Both the position numbers and the translations under genes were made by a program. Below, in pieces: positions 1-5,564 of a stretch of DNA of 7,994 nt. This DNA is from an uncultured Brevundimonas sp. GTDB taxonomy: Bacteria > Pseudomonadota > Alphaproteobacteria > Caulobacterales > Caulobacteraceae. Positions within the stretch are counted from its first letter, which is position 1. Every line of letters starts with the position of its first letter. The notes beneath the pieces were generated by a model, which ran no database searches, was not told where the DNA came from, and worked only from the letters and a program-made list of their open reading frames with translations. The stretch is from positions 1 through 7,994 of the forward strand of contig CAMLNT010000099.1 in the NCBI GenBank assembly GCA_946481425.1, given 5' to 3'.

Positions 1-398
1 TCGATCGCAACGCCCGCCATGCCGACGTCGCCGGCCACGCGCGGATGGTCGCTGTCATAGCCCCGGTGCGTCGCCAGATCGAAGGCGATCGACAGGCCCA
101 TCTGACCGGCCGCGAGGTTCCTCCGATAGAAGGCGTTGGACTCCTCCGCCGTCGAGAAGCCCGCGTACTGACGCACCGTCCAGGGGTTGGTCACATACAT
201 GGTCGGATACGGACCCCGCCCATAGGGCGCGATCCCCGGCAGGCCTCCGGTGAAGTCCGCGCCCTCGAGCGCCTCGGGGCCGTAAACCGGATCGACCGCG
301 ATCCGCTCCGGGGTGATCCAGAGGGGGCCTTCACCCTTCGGTGTGGCGACTGACGCCGAGCCGAACTCGACCTTCGAAAAATCGCTCGGAATGCCCAT
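1..398 (-). CDS. mutB: Methylmalonyl-CoA mutase large (alpha) subunit, N-terminal part (runs off window)
   Basis: This is the catalytic subunit of the adenosylcobalamin-dependent mutase that interconverts (R)-methylmalonyl-CoA and succinyl-CoA at the end of the cytoplasmic propionyl-CoA pathway. Only the first 132 residues are present; the frame is open to base 1, so the gene is cut by the window, not broken. The visible part carries the family hallmarks of the start of the TIM barrel: VRQYAGFST (residues 75-83), [14 protein letters not shown] (86-99), and [20 protein letters not shown] (102-121). The RQYAGF stretch corresponds to the region with the substrate-contacting Tyr of the Propionibacterium enzyme (from memory). 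The ATG (398-396) shares one base with the TAA of the upstream small-subunit gene (TAATG), so translation is probably coupled. The C-terminal B12-binding domain lies outside the window. Identification is very secure; the alternative symbols bhbA and scpA are also used for this family. Confidence 0.96.
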   Translation of the reverse strand, partial: MGIPSDFSKVEFGSASVATPKGEGPLWITPERIAVDPVYGPEALEGADFTGGLPGIAPYGRGPYPTMYVTNPWTVRQYAGFSTAEESNAFYRRNLAAGQMGLSIAFDLATHRGYDSDHPRVAGDVGMAGVAI

Positions 399-1756
399 TA
401 CGCGGCTCCCTCGAAGGCGATCGTCAGACTCACCGGCGCGAACCGGCCCGTCTCTGCCTTGGTCTGGACCGGCGTTGCGTCCGCCGGCCGGTGGACCGTC
501 ACACCGATCATCTGGGTCTTGCCGTCCTTCAGAGCCGCGTCGCGCTCGACGCGCGCTGCCTCGACCTTCTCCGCCAGCCCGTCCAGGCCGGCCGTGATCC
601 CGCCGCCCGCCTCGATCTCCTGGAACAAGGTCCACCCTGTCTGCGCCATCTCGCGCGTCAGGCTCTCGACGAACCACGACCCGCCCGCCGGATCGGCCAC
701 CCGGCCCAGATGCGCCTCCTCCATCAGCACCAGCTGGATGTTGCGCGCCTGTCTCAGAGCCAGCGCGGTCGGCGCCTCTGCAGCGACATCGAACGGATCG
801 AGCACCACCGCGTCGGCCCCGCCCACGCCCGCGCCGAAGCCGGCTGCCGTAAGTCTCAGCAGGTTGGTCCACGCATCCGCCGCCGACAGCATCCGCCGCG
901 ACGACCGAGCTTCGATCCGCGCCGGAACCGCCACGCCCGAGGCTTCGCACACCCGGCCCCACAGCATCCGCGCCGTGCGCGTCTTGGCGAGCGTCGCAAA
1001 GGCCATGTTGTCTGCCGACAGGCCCAGCGTCACCCGACGCAGCGCCTCTGCCGCCGTGAGCCCCGCGCCTTCCAGCGCCCGCGCGTAGGACACGGCGCTC
1101 GCCAGCATGGCCGCCAGCTCCTGCGCCTCGGTCCCGCCAGCCTCGTGCACGAACCGGCCCGACGCCAGGAACAGCTCCGCTGCCGGATAGGCCGCCTGAT
1201 GCCGCATCGCCGTCTGAACCGCCGCGTCGAACAGGTCCGAGCCCTCGCGCGCAACCGTCGTCACCGGGTCCAGATGGAAGGCCAGCTTCGCCTGCGGCGA
1301 GCCCTTGGCCGCCACCGCCAGCCAGTTGGCTGCGTCCACCGCCGCCTCGCCGCCGTCCAGCGCCACCGGCGCCAGCTCCAGCAGCACCCCGTCCAGCGCC
1401 GCCGCCAGATCGTCAGGCGACGCGATACCGCTTTCGGCCACCGGGACCAGCACCGAAGCGGCCCCGCCGGTCAGTTCCGCCAGCGCCTGCTGGTTAGCCT
1501 TGCTGGGCGACCCAGCGAACAACCGGCTTCTCAGATCCCAGGGCCGCGTTGCATCGGCGGCGGGCGCCTTTCTCGGTCCGGCCGGCTCGCTCGCGTTCCA
1601 GGCGCCGTACAGCGGCTGCACCTCGATGCCGTCCAGCGTGCGCCGAACGAGCGCTTCGAAGCGGGAATCTGGCGCCGTTTTCGTCGCCGATGCGCGCCAG
1701 GCGTCGAGCGACGGCTCGGCGAAGCCTTCGGTCAGGGACAAGGGTTTGCTGCTCAA
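398..1756 (-). CDS. mutA: Methylmalonyl-CoA mutase small (beta) subunit, short form without C-terminal B12-like domain
   Basis: This is the non-catalytic partner of the large subunit, giving a heterodimeric methylmalonyl-CoA mutase. It has 452 residues and a family-typical TIM-barrel course: [20 protein letters not shown] (144-163), [20 protein letters not shown] (246-265), [19 protein letters not shown] (285-303), [12 protein letters not shown] (312-323), [20 protein letters not shown] (338-357) and [10 protein letters not shown] (358-367). The chain stops about 30 residues after the [12 protein letters not shown] segment (413-424), so the degenerate cobalamin-binding domain of the roughly 640-residue Propionibacterium MutA is absent. 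The start is TTG (1756-1754): an in-frame TGA lies eight codons upstream with no ATG or GTG between, and a GGAGG sits five bases before the TTG. The stop overlaps the large-subunit start. Its promoter must lie in the divergent gap shared with the lysis cassette. Confidence 0.93.
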   Translation of the reverse strand: MSSKPLSLTEGFAEPSLDAWRASATKTAPDSRFEALVRRTLDGIEVQPLYGAWNASEPAGPRKAPAADATRPWDLRSRLFAGSPSKANQQALAELTGGAASVLVPVAESGIASPDDLAAALDGVLLELAPVALDGGEAAVDAANWLAVAAKGSPQAKLAFHLDPVTTVAREGSDLFDAAVQTAMRHQAAYPAAELFLASGRFVHEAGGTEAQELAAMLASAVSYARALEGAGLTAAEALRRVTLGLSADNMAFATLAKTRTARMLWGRVCEASGVAVPARIEARSSRRMLSAADAWTNLLRLTAAGFGAGVGGADAVVLDPFDVAAEAPTALALRQARNIQLVLMEEAHLGRVADPAGGSWFVESLTREMAQTGWTLFQEIEAGGGITAGLDGLAEKVEAARVERDAALKDGKTQMIGVTVHRPADATPVQTKAETGRFAPVSLTIAFEGAA

Positions 1757-1889
1757 ATCGGCCTCCGGTCGGGGCGGTCATGGAACCCGGGGGACCGGGC
1801 GTCAAGCGCGCACGATCCTCGCGTTCGTCCCCGCCCGCCGGGGCGGCGAGACAATCGTCGACAGGTCCAACCCACCTGTCGGAATGCCC
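1757..1889. promoter_or_regulatory. Divergent intergenic region between mutA and the holin gene
   Basis: This 133-base gap separates two divergently transcribed operons, so it should hold both promoters. I see no convincing -35/-10 pair; the stretch is very GC-rich. Two dyads are visible: CCGCCC-GCCG-GGGCGG in the middle of the gap, and a stronger perfect 8-bp repeat at 1859-1881 (separate entry). The GGAGG ribosome binding site for mutA lies just inside the left edge on the minus strand. Assignment as a promoter region is from gene arrangement, not from a recognised promoter motif. Confidence 0.5.
1859..1881 (+). promoter_or_regulatory. Perfect 8-bp inverted repeat (hairpin or operator) directly upstream of the holin start
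   Basis: CGACAGGT (1859-1866) and ACCTGTCG (1874-1881) are exact reverse complements separated by the 7-base loop CCAACCC. The right arm ends three bases before the first possible holin ATG (1884) and nine before the second (1890). The only purine-rich ribosome-site candidate, GGA at 1881-1883, touches the foot of the stem. It could be an RNA hairpin controlling translation initiation or a DNA operator for a dimeric regulator. The structure is certain; the role is inferred. Confidence 0.55.
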
Positions 1890-2129
1890 ATGTCAGACTC
1901 GATCCCCCTTCCCGACCATCCCATCCGCCGTCATGTCCTGTGGCAGGCCTTCGACCGCCTCTGGCGCCCGGCCGCCGGCTGGATCGCCGTCGCCGGCACC
2001 CTCTATGCGGGCGGCCTCGGCCACCTGATCGACCGGCCCATGGCCGAGCCTTATCTGGCGCTCTGGCTCGCCTTCGTCGCCGCCCTGCTCGGCCTCAAGT
2101 CGATCGAGAAGTTGCGGGGGGTGGCATGA
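1890..2129 (+). CDS. Small holin, GTA-type (3TM holin family-like)
   Basis: This is a predicted inner-membrane holin that would form lesions letting the signal-less endolysin encoded next reach the periplasm. It has 79 residues with a polar N-terminus. Two hydrophobic segments are visible, about 28-46 and 54-70. RPAAGWIAVAGTLY (26-39) and LLGLKSIEKLRGVA (66-79) resemble, from memory, the C-terminal half of the Pfam family described as a 3TM holin for gene-transfer release (GTA_holin_3TM); the family's longer N-terminal region is missing. Two in-frame ATGs, 1884 and 1890, are separated by one Pro codon (Met-Pro-Met). I chose 1890 because GGA at 1881-1883 is better spaced for it. The stop overlaps the endolysin start as ATGA. 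The holin role rests on the sequence resemblance, size, membrane segments and position before an endolysin and spanins. Confidence 0.8.
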   Translation: MSDSIPLPDHPIRRHVLWQAFDRLWRPAAGWIAVAGTLYAGGLGHLIDRPMAEPYLALWLAFVAALLGLKSIEKLRGVA

Positions 2130-2554
2130 CCTTCGCCCTCTCCGCCCGCAGTCTCGCCCGCCTCGACGGCGTCCACCCGGACCTTAAGCGGGTGGTCCAG
2201 CGCGCGATCCTGAAGTCGGTCCAGGACTTCGCGGTCATCGAAGGCGTCCGCACGCCCGAGCGTCAGAAACAGCTCTACAGTCAGGGCCGCTCCAGCCCCG
2301 GCCCCAGGGTCACCTGGACGCTGAACAGCCGCCACTTCGTCGATCCGGCGACCGGTTACGGCCACGCCGTCGACCTCTGTCCCTTCCCTGTCGACTGGTC
2401 CGATACGAAGAAGTTCGACCGCATCGCCGACGCCATGTTCTCGGCCGCCCGCGATCTGGGCGTTCCCATACGCTGGGGCGCTGACTGGGACCGTGACGGC
2501 AAACCTCGCGAGCGCGGCGAAAGCGACAGCCCGCACTTCGAGTTGGCCCGATGA
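2126..2554 (+). CDS. M15-family peptidoglycan peptidase, phage/GTA-type endolysin
   Basis: This is a predicted zinc L-alanyl-D-glutamate (or DD-) peptidase of the VanY/T5-endolysin group (Peptidase_M15) that cuts peptidoglycan stem peptides. It has 142 residues, the usual size for a single-domain endolysin. Visible elements are VIEGVRTPERQKQLYSQGRS (37-56), the metal-site segment NSRH...GHAVDL (67-84) and DSPHFEL at the end (134-140). Expected zinc ligands are His70, Asp83 and His137, with Asp134 as likely catalytic acid/base. The first motif has about six extra residues (FVDPAT) between His70 and the GxxHAVD-like part compared with canonical SxHxxGxAxD. No signal peptide is seen, so export depends on the holin. 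The start overlaps the holin stop (ATGA), implying translational coupling. Substrate bond is inferred from the family. Confidence 0.9.
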   Translation: MTFALSARSLARLDGVHPDLKRVVQRAILKSVQDFAVIEGVRTPERQKQLYSQGRSSPGPRVTWTLNSRHFVDPATGYGHAVDLCPFPVDWSDTKKFDRIADAMFSAARDLGVPIRWGADWDRDGKPRERGESDSPHFELAR

Positions 2555-2688
2555 ACGTCTCTCTCACCGACATCGGCCTCTCACATTCGATGCCCCGGGC
2601 CGGGCCACCGAGTGGCAGGGTTGGCAGGGTTTGGCAGGGTTGGCAGGGGGTTTTCTCCGGCCAACGGTCCGAGGAGGCCCGCCCATGA
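2551..2688 (+). CDS. Possible 45-residue linker ORF between endolysin and spanin (doubtful)
   Basis: An ATG overlaps the endolysin TGA (ATGA), and the frame runs 45 codons to a TGA that overlaps the i-spanin ATG, again as ATGA. The double coupling is the only argument for a gene. The product (MNVSLTDIGLSHSMP start) has no membrane segment, no motif I know, and a Gly/Arg/Trp/Gln-rich middle produced by the TTGGCAGGG repeat. There is no good ribosome binding site before it, while the next gene has its own strong one. It may be only a ribosome path through a spacer. Confidence 0.2.
   Translation: MNVSLTDIGLSHSMPRAGPPSGRVGRVWQGWQGVFSGQRSEEARP
2613..2650 (+). repeat. TTGGCAGGG tandem repeat, four units, G-quadruplex-capable
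   Basis: Four copies of (T)TTGGCAGGG lie in tandem: 2613-2620 (TGGCAGGG), 2621-2629, 2630-2639 (one extra T) and 2640-2650 (ending in five Gs). The G-runs at 2618-2620, 2627-2629, 2637-2639 and 2646-2650 are separated by loops of 6, 7 and 6 bases, which satisfies the usual G3+N1-7 quadruplex rule on the coding strand, hence also in the mRNA. It lies between the endolysin and i-spanin genes, 34 bases before the i-spanin start. Confidence 0.85.
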
Positions 2689-3119
2689 TCCGCTGGCGCG
2701 AGCTCACCCTGGTCGGGCGGATCGCGTCGGCTCTGGCGCTCCTCGCCGCCCTGCTGCTGGCCGTGGCGCTGGCCGCCCGCTGGTGGGACGGCCTGACCGC
2801 CTGGCTGCCGTGGTCCGACGAAAGCCGGCTCCAACGCGCCGAGGTTCGCCTTGACCGCCTCCAGACCGATCTCGCCGAACGCCAGGCCCAGGTCGAGGCG
2901 CTCGAACGTCAGGCCGCCTCGACCCACGCCGCCCACGAAACCCTCACCGAGGCCCGCACGATCACCGCGCGCGCCACCGCCCAGGCCGAGACCGCCCCCG
3001 ATGCCACGACTGAAATCGATCCTGCTCGCGCTGCTCGCCTGCGCGACGCCGACCGCCGCCTGTGCGCCCTTTCGCCCGGCCTTTGCCCCGCAGCTCAACC
3101 CGCCGCCCCTGGCCCTTGA
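2685..3119 (+). CDS. Inner-membrane spanin (Rz-like i-spanin)
   Basis: This is a predicted i-spanin, the inner-membrane half of the spanin complex that disrupts the outer membrane in the last step of Gram-negative lysis. Its 144 residues show the expected plan: a short cytoplasmic N-terminus, one strong membrane helix (about 11-31, Ala/Leu-rich), and a long charged amphipathic helix (about 46-100) likely to form a periplasmic coiled coil, then a Pro/Ala-rich tail with two Cys (127, 134). The start is set by a strong GAGGAGG at 2671-2677, seven bases before the ATG; the frame is open further upstream but through the repeat. The 3' 119 bases also encode the N-terminus of the o-spanin in the +1 frame, the lambda Rz/Rz1 arrangement. 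Spanins diverge too much for motif recognition, so the call rests on topology and context. Confidence 0.75.
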   Translation: MIRWRELTLVGRIASALALLAALLLAVALAARWWDGLTAWLPWSDESRLQRAEVRLDRLQTDLAERQAQVEALERQAASTHAAHETLTEARTITARATAQAETAPDATTEIDPARAARLRDADRRLCALSPGLCPAAQPAAPGP

Positions 3120-3255
3120 ACCCTGCCGCCTGCCGATCCTGCCCGAAGGGCCGGTCACCTTGGCCGACCTCGAGCAAACCTATCTCGAACGCGGCGAAGC
3201 CATTCTCGACTGCGACCTCAAGCGGCGTCTGGCGGTGGAAGCATTCAACTCCTGA
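3001..3255 (+). CDS. Outer-membrane spanin lipoprotein (Rz1-like o-spanin), overlapping out of frame
   Basis: This is a predicted small lipoprotein of 84 residues acting as the o-spanin partner of the preceding gene. It has a basic start (MPRLKS), a hydrophobic core (ILLALLACATPTAA, 7-20) and candidate lipid-accepting Cys at 14 (LLAC) or 21 (TAAC); neither is a perfect lipobox, Cys14 being better by consensus but giving a short signal. The mature part is Pro-rich (NPPPLALEPC, 33-42), typical of Rz1 proteins, and ends in a charged helix with Cys71. It starts inside the i-spanin in the +1 frame, overlaps it by 119 bases and continues 136 bases beyond. An earlier ATG in frame (2851) would add an Arg/Pro-rich stretch that looks like a shadow frame, so 3001 is preferred. 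The last 11 bases overlap the end of a convergent gene. Confidence 0.72.
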   Translation: MPRLKSILLALLACATPTAACAPFRPAFAPQLNPPPLALEPCRLPILPEGPVTLADLEQTYLERGEAILDCDLKRRLAVEAFNS

Positions 3256-3766
3256 GCGCGTCCCTGGCGTCCGCCAGGGCTGCTTCCGCCGCCTCGCGAG
3301 CTTTGCGGTGTTTAGAAGCCAGCGCCCGTTCGTCGGCACGGGCCTCGTCCAGCGCTGCCTCAGCCTTGGCAACGGCCCCCGCAGCCCCTTCTCGCTCACG
3401 GGCCTGCCTGTCCTTCAGCGATCGCAGCGACGCCTCGAGCTTGTAGGCCTTGGCGAGTTGCGCCTTCGTCGGCCCCTTGGGCGCCTTGCGGACGACCGCC
3501 TTCGGCTCCCGTCTGGCAGCTTTCGACCTGGGCCTTGGCTGGGCCGCCGGACCTTCGACGTCGATGATGATCTTGCGCTCGAGCACCTGGCCGGGGCTCG
3601 CCAGCGCCGCCTCGTAGTCGGCCCCCTCGGTCAGCTCCGCCGCCATGCCGGTCTTGAACAGGTCCTGGGTCACGCCCCAGGCCTCCAGCGCCTTGGGCCT
3701 CGAGCTCACCGCCACCGGATAGGCATGGAACCCGTCCGACCAGCAGAAGACCTTCAGTCTGGCCAC
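3245..3766 (-). CDS. Conserved-looking protein of unknown function with C-terminal coiled coil
   Basis: I do not recognise a characterised family. The 173 residues divide into a compact N-terminal region (1-70, beginning MARLKVFCWSDGFHAYPVAV), a basic Pro/Ala/Lys linker (about 74-100), and a highly charged Ala/Glu/Lys/Arg helix (about 103-173) likely to be a coiled coil. Proteins of this shape are sometimes labelled TolA-like because of the Ala/Lys-rich helix; that similarity is compositional. There is no signal peptide or membrane helix. The start is GTG (3766-3764), directly after the TAG of the upstream DUF4112 gene, so the two form an operon with coupled translation. The 3' end runs 11 bases into the convergent o-spanin gene, with no terminator between the operons. 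Confidence 0.75.
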   Translation of the reverse strand: MARLKVFCWSDGFHAYPVAVSSRPKALEAWGVTQDLFKTGMAAELTEGADYEAALASPGQVLERKIIIDVEGPAAQPRPRSKAARREPKAVVRKAPKGPTKAQLAKAYKLEASLRSLKDRQAREREGAAGAVAKAEAALDEARADERALASKHRKAREAAEAALADARDALRS

Positions 3767-4228
3767 CTACTTCGGTCGGCCCAGATAGACCACGCGTCTC
3801 TTGCCGGCCGCGCGGCTGGCCTCCACATGCCGGTCATGAGCGCCGGAGGACCGGGCGTGTTCCTCGTCCTCTTCGACCCAGTGTGTGCTCTCGATATCCT
3901 TCTGCAGGGCCTTGGCCGCCATCGCATGGGCGGGCCACAGCGTGTCGACCACCGCGCCCGCGAAGGGCACCGCCGCCGTCGCCGTATCCGACGCCAGATA
4001 GGCGGCCATCTTGAGCAACGTCCCCGGTGTGGCCTGCGCCCGCAGACCCTGGAACATCAGCCAGCCGCCGGCCCCCACGGTATAGACGTCGCCGATCCAC
4101 GGGATCCACGTCAGCAGGCCGTCCATCCCGACGCCGAACGGGCCCACGCCCACGGCGCGGTCCGACATCTTCTTCACGCCCTCGACGTTCGACCAGATTT
4201 TCTCGACGTCCCGGATGCTGCGCGCCAT
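3767..4228 (-). CDS. DUF4112 family membrane protein
   Basis: This 153-residue protein matches the DUF4112 pattern: a conserved GVGMDGLLTWIPWIGDVYTV (32-51), a following hydrophobic stretch to about residue 62, then LLKMAAYLASDTATAAVPFA (71-90) and GAVVDTLWPAHAMAAKAL (91-108). Two membrane-associated hydrophobic regions (about 42-62 and 80-98) are likely. The C-terminal 45 residues are charged and family-unspecific. Function of the family is unknown. I chose the ATG at 4228-4226 because GGAAGGG lies about seven bases upstream and the family homology begins shortly after it; the frame is open further upstream without sensible sequence. It leads a two-gene operon with the coiled-coil protein and diverges from the YbjQ gene across 68 bases. 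Confidence 0.85.
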   Translation of the reverse strand: MARSIRDVEKIWSNVEGVKKMSDRAVGVGPFGVGMDGLLTWIPWIGDVYTVGAGGWLMFQGLRAQATPGTLLKMAAYLASDTATAAVPFAGAVVDTLWPAHAMAAKALQKDIESTHWVEEDEEHARSSGAHDRHVEASRAAGKRRVVYLGRPK

Positions 4229-4296
4229 TTCGGACCCTTCCTCAGCCGCCCCGCTAACGCTTAACCTCACCCAGCGTTTCGCCAAGGAGAATCGAC

Positions 4297-4617
4297 ATGC
4301 TCGTCTCGACCACCCCCACCATCGAAGGTCGCCCGATCCGGGACTACCTCGGCGTCGTCGCCGGCGAGGCCATCCTCGGCGCAAACATCTTCCGCGACAT
4401 CTTCGCGGGCGTCCGCGACGTCATCGGCGGCCGATCCGGTTCATACGAGAAAGTCCTGCGCCAGGCCCGCGAGGAGGCGCTCGCCGAAATGCAGGCCGCC
4501 GCCCGTCAGCTCGGCGCCGACGCCGTGGTCGGGATCGATTATGATTATGAGACCCTCGGGGCCAACGGCTCGATGCTGATGGTCGCCGTCTCCGGGACCG
4601 CCGTCCGGCTCGGATGA
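4297..4617 (+). CDS. YbjQ / UPF0145 family protein
   Basis: This 106-residue protein belongs to the YbjQ (UPF0145, putative heavy-metal-binding) family, known as small oligomeric proteins of unclear function. Typical features are the opening [20 protein letters not shown] (1-20), [20 protein letters not shown] (23-42), the [11 protein letters not shown] segment (44-54), the helix with AREEALAEM (57-65), [15 protein letters not shown] (74-88) and the final [11 protein letters not shown] strand. AAGGAG lies seven bases before the ATG. The stop overlaps the next ATG (ATGA), so it is cotranscribed and probably translationally coupled with the membrane EEP protein. Family identity is secure; metal binding is a database label rather than something visible here. 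Confidence 0.93.
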   Translation: MLVSTTPTIEGRPIRDYLGVVAGEAILGANIFRDIFAGVRDVIGGRSGSYEKVLRQAREEALAEMQAAARQLGADAVVGIDYDYETLGANGSMLMVAVSGTAVRLG

Positions 4618-5564
4618 GGCTTCTTCTCTCGCTCCTGCTGCTGGCGCCGCTCGGCGCTCCGGCCCTGATCCTGATGGCGAACCTCGTCCGCAGCGGTCAC
4701 CGCTGGCCGGACATCCTCGTTCAGTTCACCGCCCCGGCCCTGGTCGGGACGGTGCTGCTGACCATCGGCTATCTGGTCATCCGGCGCAGGGTCCACATGA
4801 TCGCGGCGGCCCTCGTCGGCTTCGGCCTCCTCGCCGCCGTCTGGCCCCAGTGGGCGCCCGAGGGCGAACGCCCGGCGCCGGGCTCGACCGTGATCCGCGT
4901 CTATTCCGCCAATGTCTGGATCCGCAACGCCGACATTGCCGCCATGCGCCGCTCGATCGAGGCCGCCGATCCCGACGTGATCCTGCTGATCGAACTGGGC
5001 CCGGAGGCCCGCGAAGGCTTTGACGAGCTGCTGGAAGGCTATCCCTACCGTACCGAAACCCGCACCTCGGGGGACCGGCTCGAGCGCGCCGTCATCGCGG
5101 CCCGCTTCCCGATCGCCGAGTTCGGACGCCGCGCCGACGGCCTGCACGCCGTCATGGCCCGTGGTGAAACGCCCATCGGCCCGATGACCTTCATCGTCAC
5201 CCACCTGACCCGCCCCTGGCCCTTCGAATACCAGTACGGCCAGATCAGCCAGGTCGAGGCCCTGACCGAGCGTGTTTCAGCCCTCGACGGGCCGGTCCTC
5301 ATCGCCGGCGATTTCAACAGCGTCACCACCGGCCGCATCGGTCGCATGATCCGCCGCGACATGGACCTGATCGCCGCCCCCGGGTGGCCCGGCACCTGGC
5401 CGTCCCAGGCCCCCTCGCCCTTCGGCATGACCATCGACCAGGTCTATGTGACCCGAGACCTCGCGGTCCGCTCGCGCCGCCTTGGCGAACCCAATGGCTC
5501 CGACCACCGCCCGGTCATCACCGAGATCGGCGTCGCCCCCTCCAGCCAGACGGAAATCTTCTAG
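4614..5564 (+). CDS. Membrane-anchored endonuclease/exonuclease/phosphatase (EEP) family protein
   Basis: The 316 residues start with three hydrophobic helices (about 3-24, 34-56 and 62-79) and continue into an EEP (DNase I/AP endonuclease/sphingomyelinase-like) domain from about residue 93. Catalytic motifs are complete: Asn100 in SANVW, Glu127 in LLIELG, His197 in VTHLTRP, Asp233/Asn235 in AGDFNS, Asp275 in IDQVYV and Asp297-His298 in GSDHRP. This is a metal-dependent phosphodiesterase fold, probably facing the periplasm. The substrate (nucleic acid, phospholipid or other phosphoester) cannot be told from the sequence; the arrangement recalls E. coli YafD-type proteins. The start overlaps the ybjQ-like stop. 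The TAG overlaps the convergent rlmJ stop on a shared CTAG. Confidence 0.88.
   Translation: MRLLLSLLLLAPLGAPALILMANLVRSGHRWPDILVQFTAPALVGTVLLTIGYLVIRRRVHMIAAALVGFGLLAAVWPQWAPEGERPAPGSTVIRVYSANVWIRNADIAAMRRSIEAADPDVILLIELGPEAREGFDELLEGYPYRTETRTSGDRLERAVIAARFPIAEFGRRADGLHAVMARGETPIGPMTFIVTHLTRPWPFEYQYGQISQVEALTERVSALDGPVLIAGDFNSVTTGRIGRMIRRDMDLIAAPGWPGTWPSQAPSPFGMTIDQVYVTRDLAVRSRRLGEPNGSDHRPVITEIGVAPSSQTEIF

Noticed and set aside
341..2554. Very long plus-strand open frame (737 codons) covering the mutase genes and ending in the endolysin frame
   Set aside because: Its first part is antisense to the clearly recognisable mutase genes and is Arg/Pro/His-rich, typical of a shadow frame in GC-rich DNA; only the segment from 2126 (M15 peptidase) is real.
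2493..2684. Upstream extension of the i-spanin frame through the repeat (giving a WQGWQG-like stretch)
   Set aside because: It overlaps the endolysin C-terminus and the repeat, while GAGGAGG directly before 2685 and the following membrane helix give a convincing start there.
2851..3000. Longer start for the o-spanin at ATG 2851
   Set aside because: It would place an Arg/Pro-rich 50-residue stretch before the lipoprotein signal, destroying it.
3062..4264. 400-codon plus-strand frame over the coiled-coil and DUF4112 genes
   Set aside because: It is antisense to two genes with recognisable protein character and has shadow-frame composition.
4545..5204. 219-codon minus-strand frame opposite the EEP gene
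   Set aside because: The plus strand carries complete EEP motifs; the minus product is a Gly/Asp/Arg-rich shadow without motifs.
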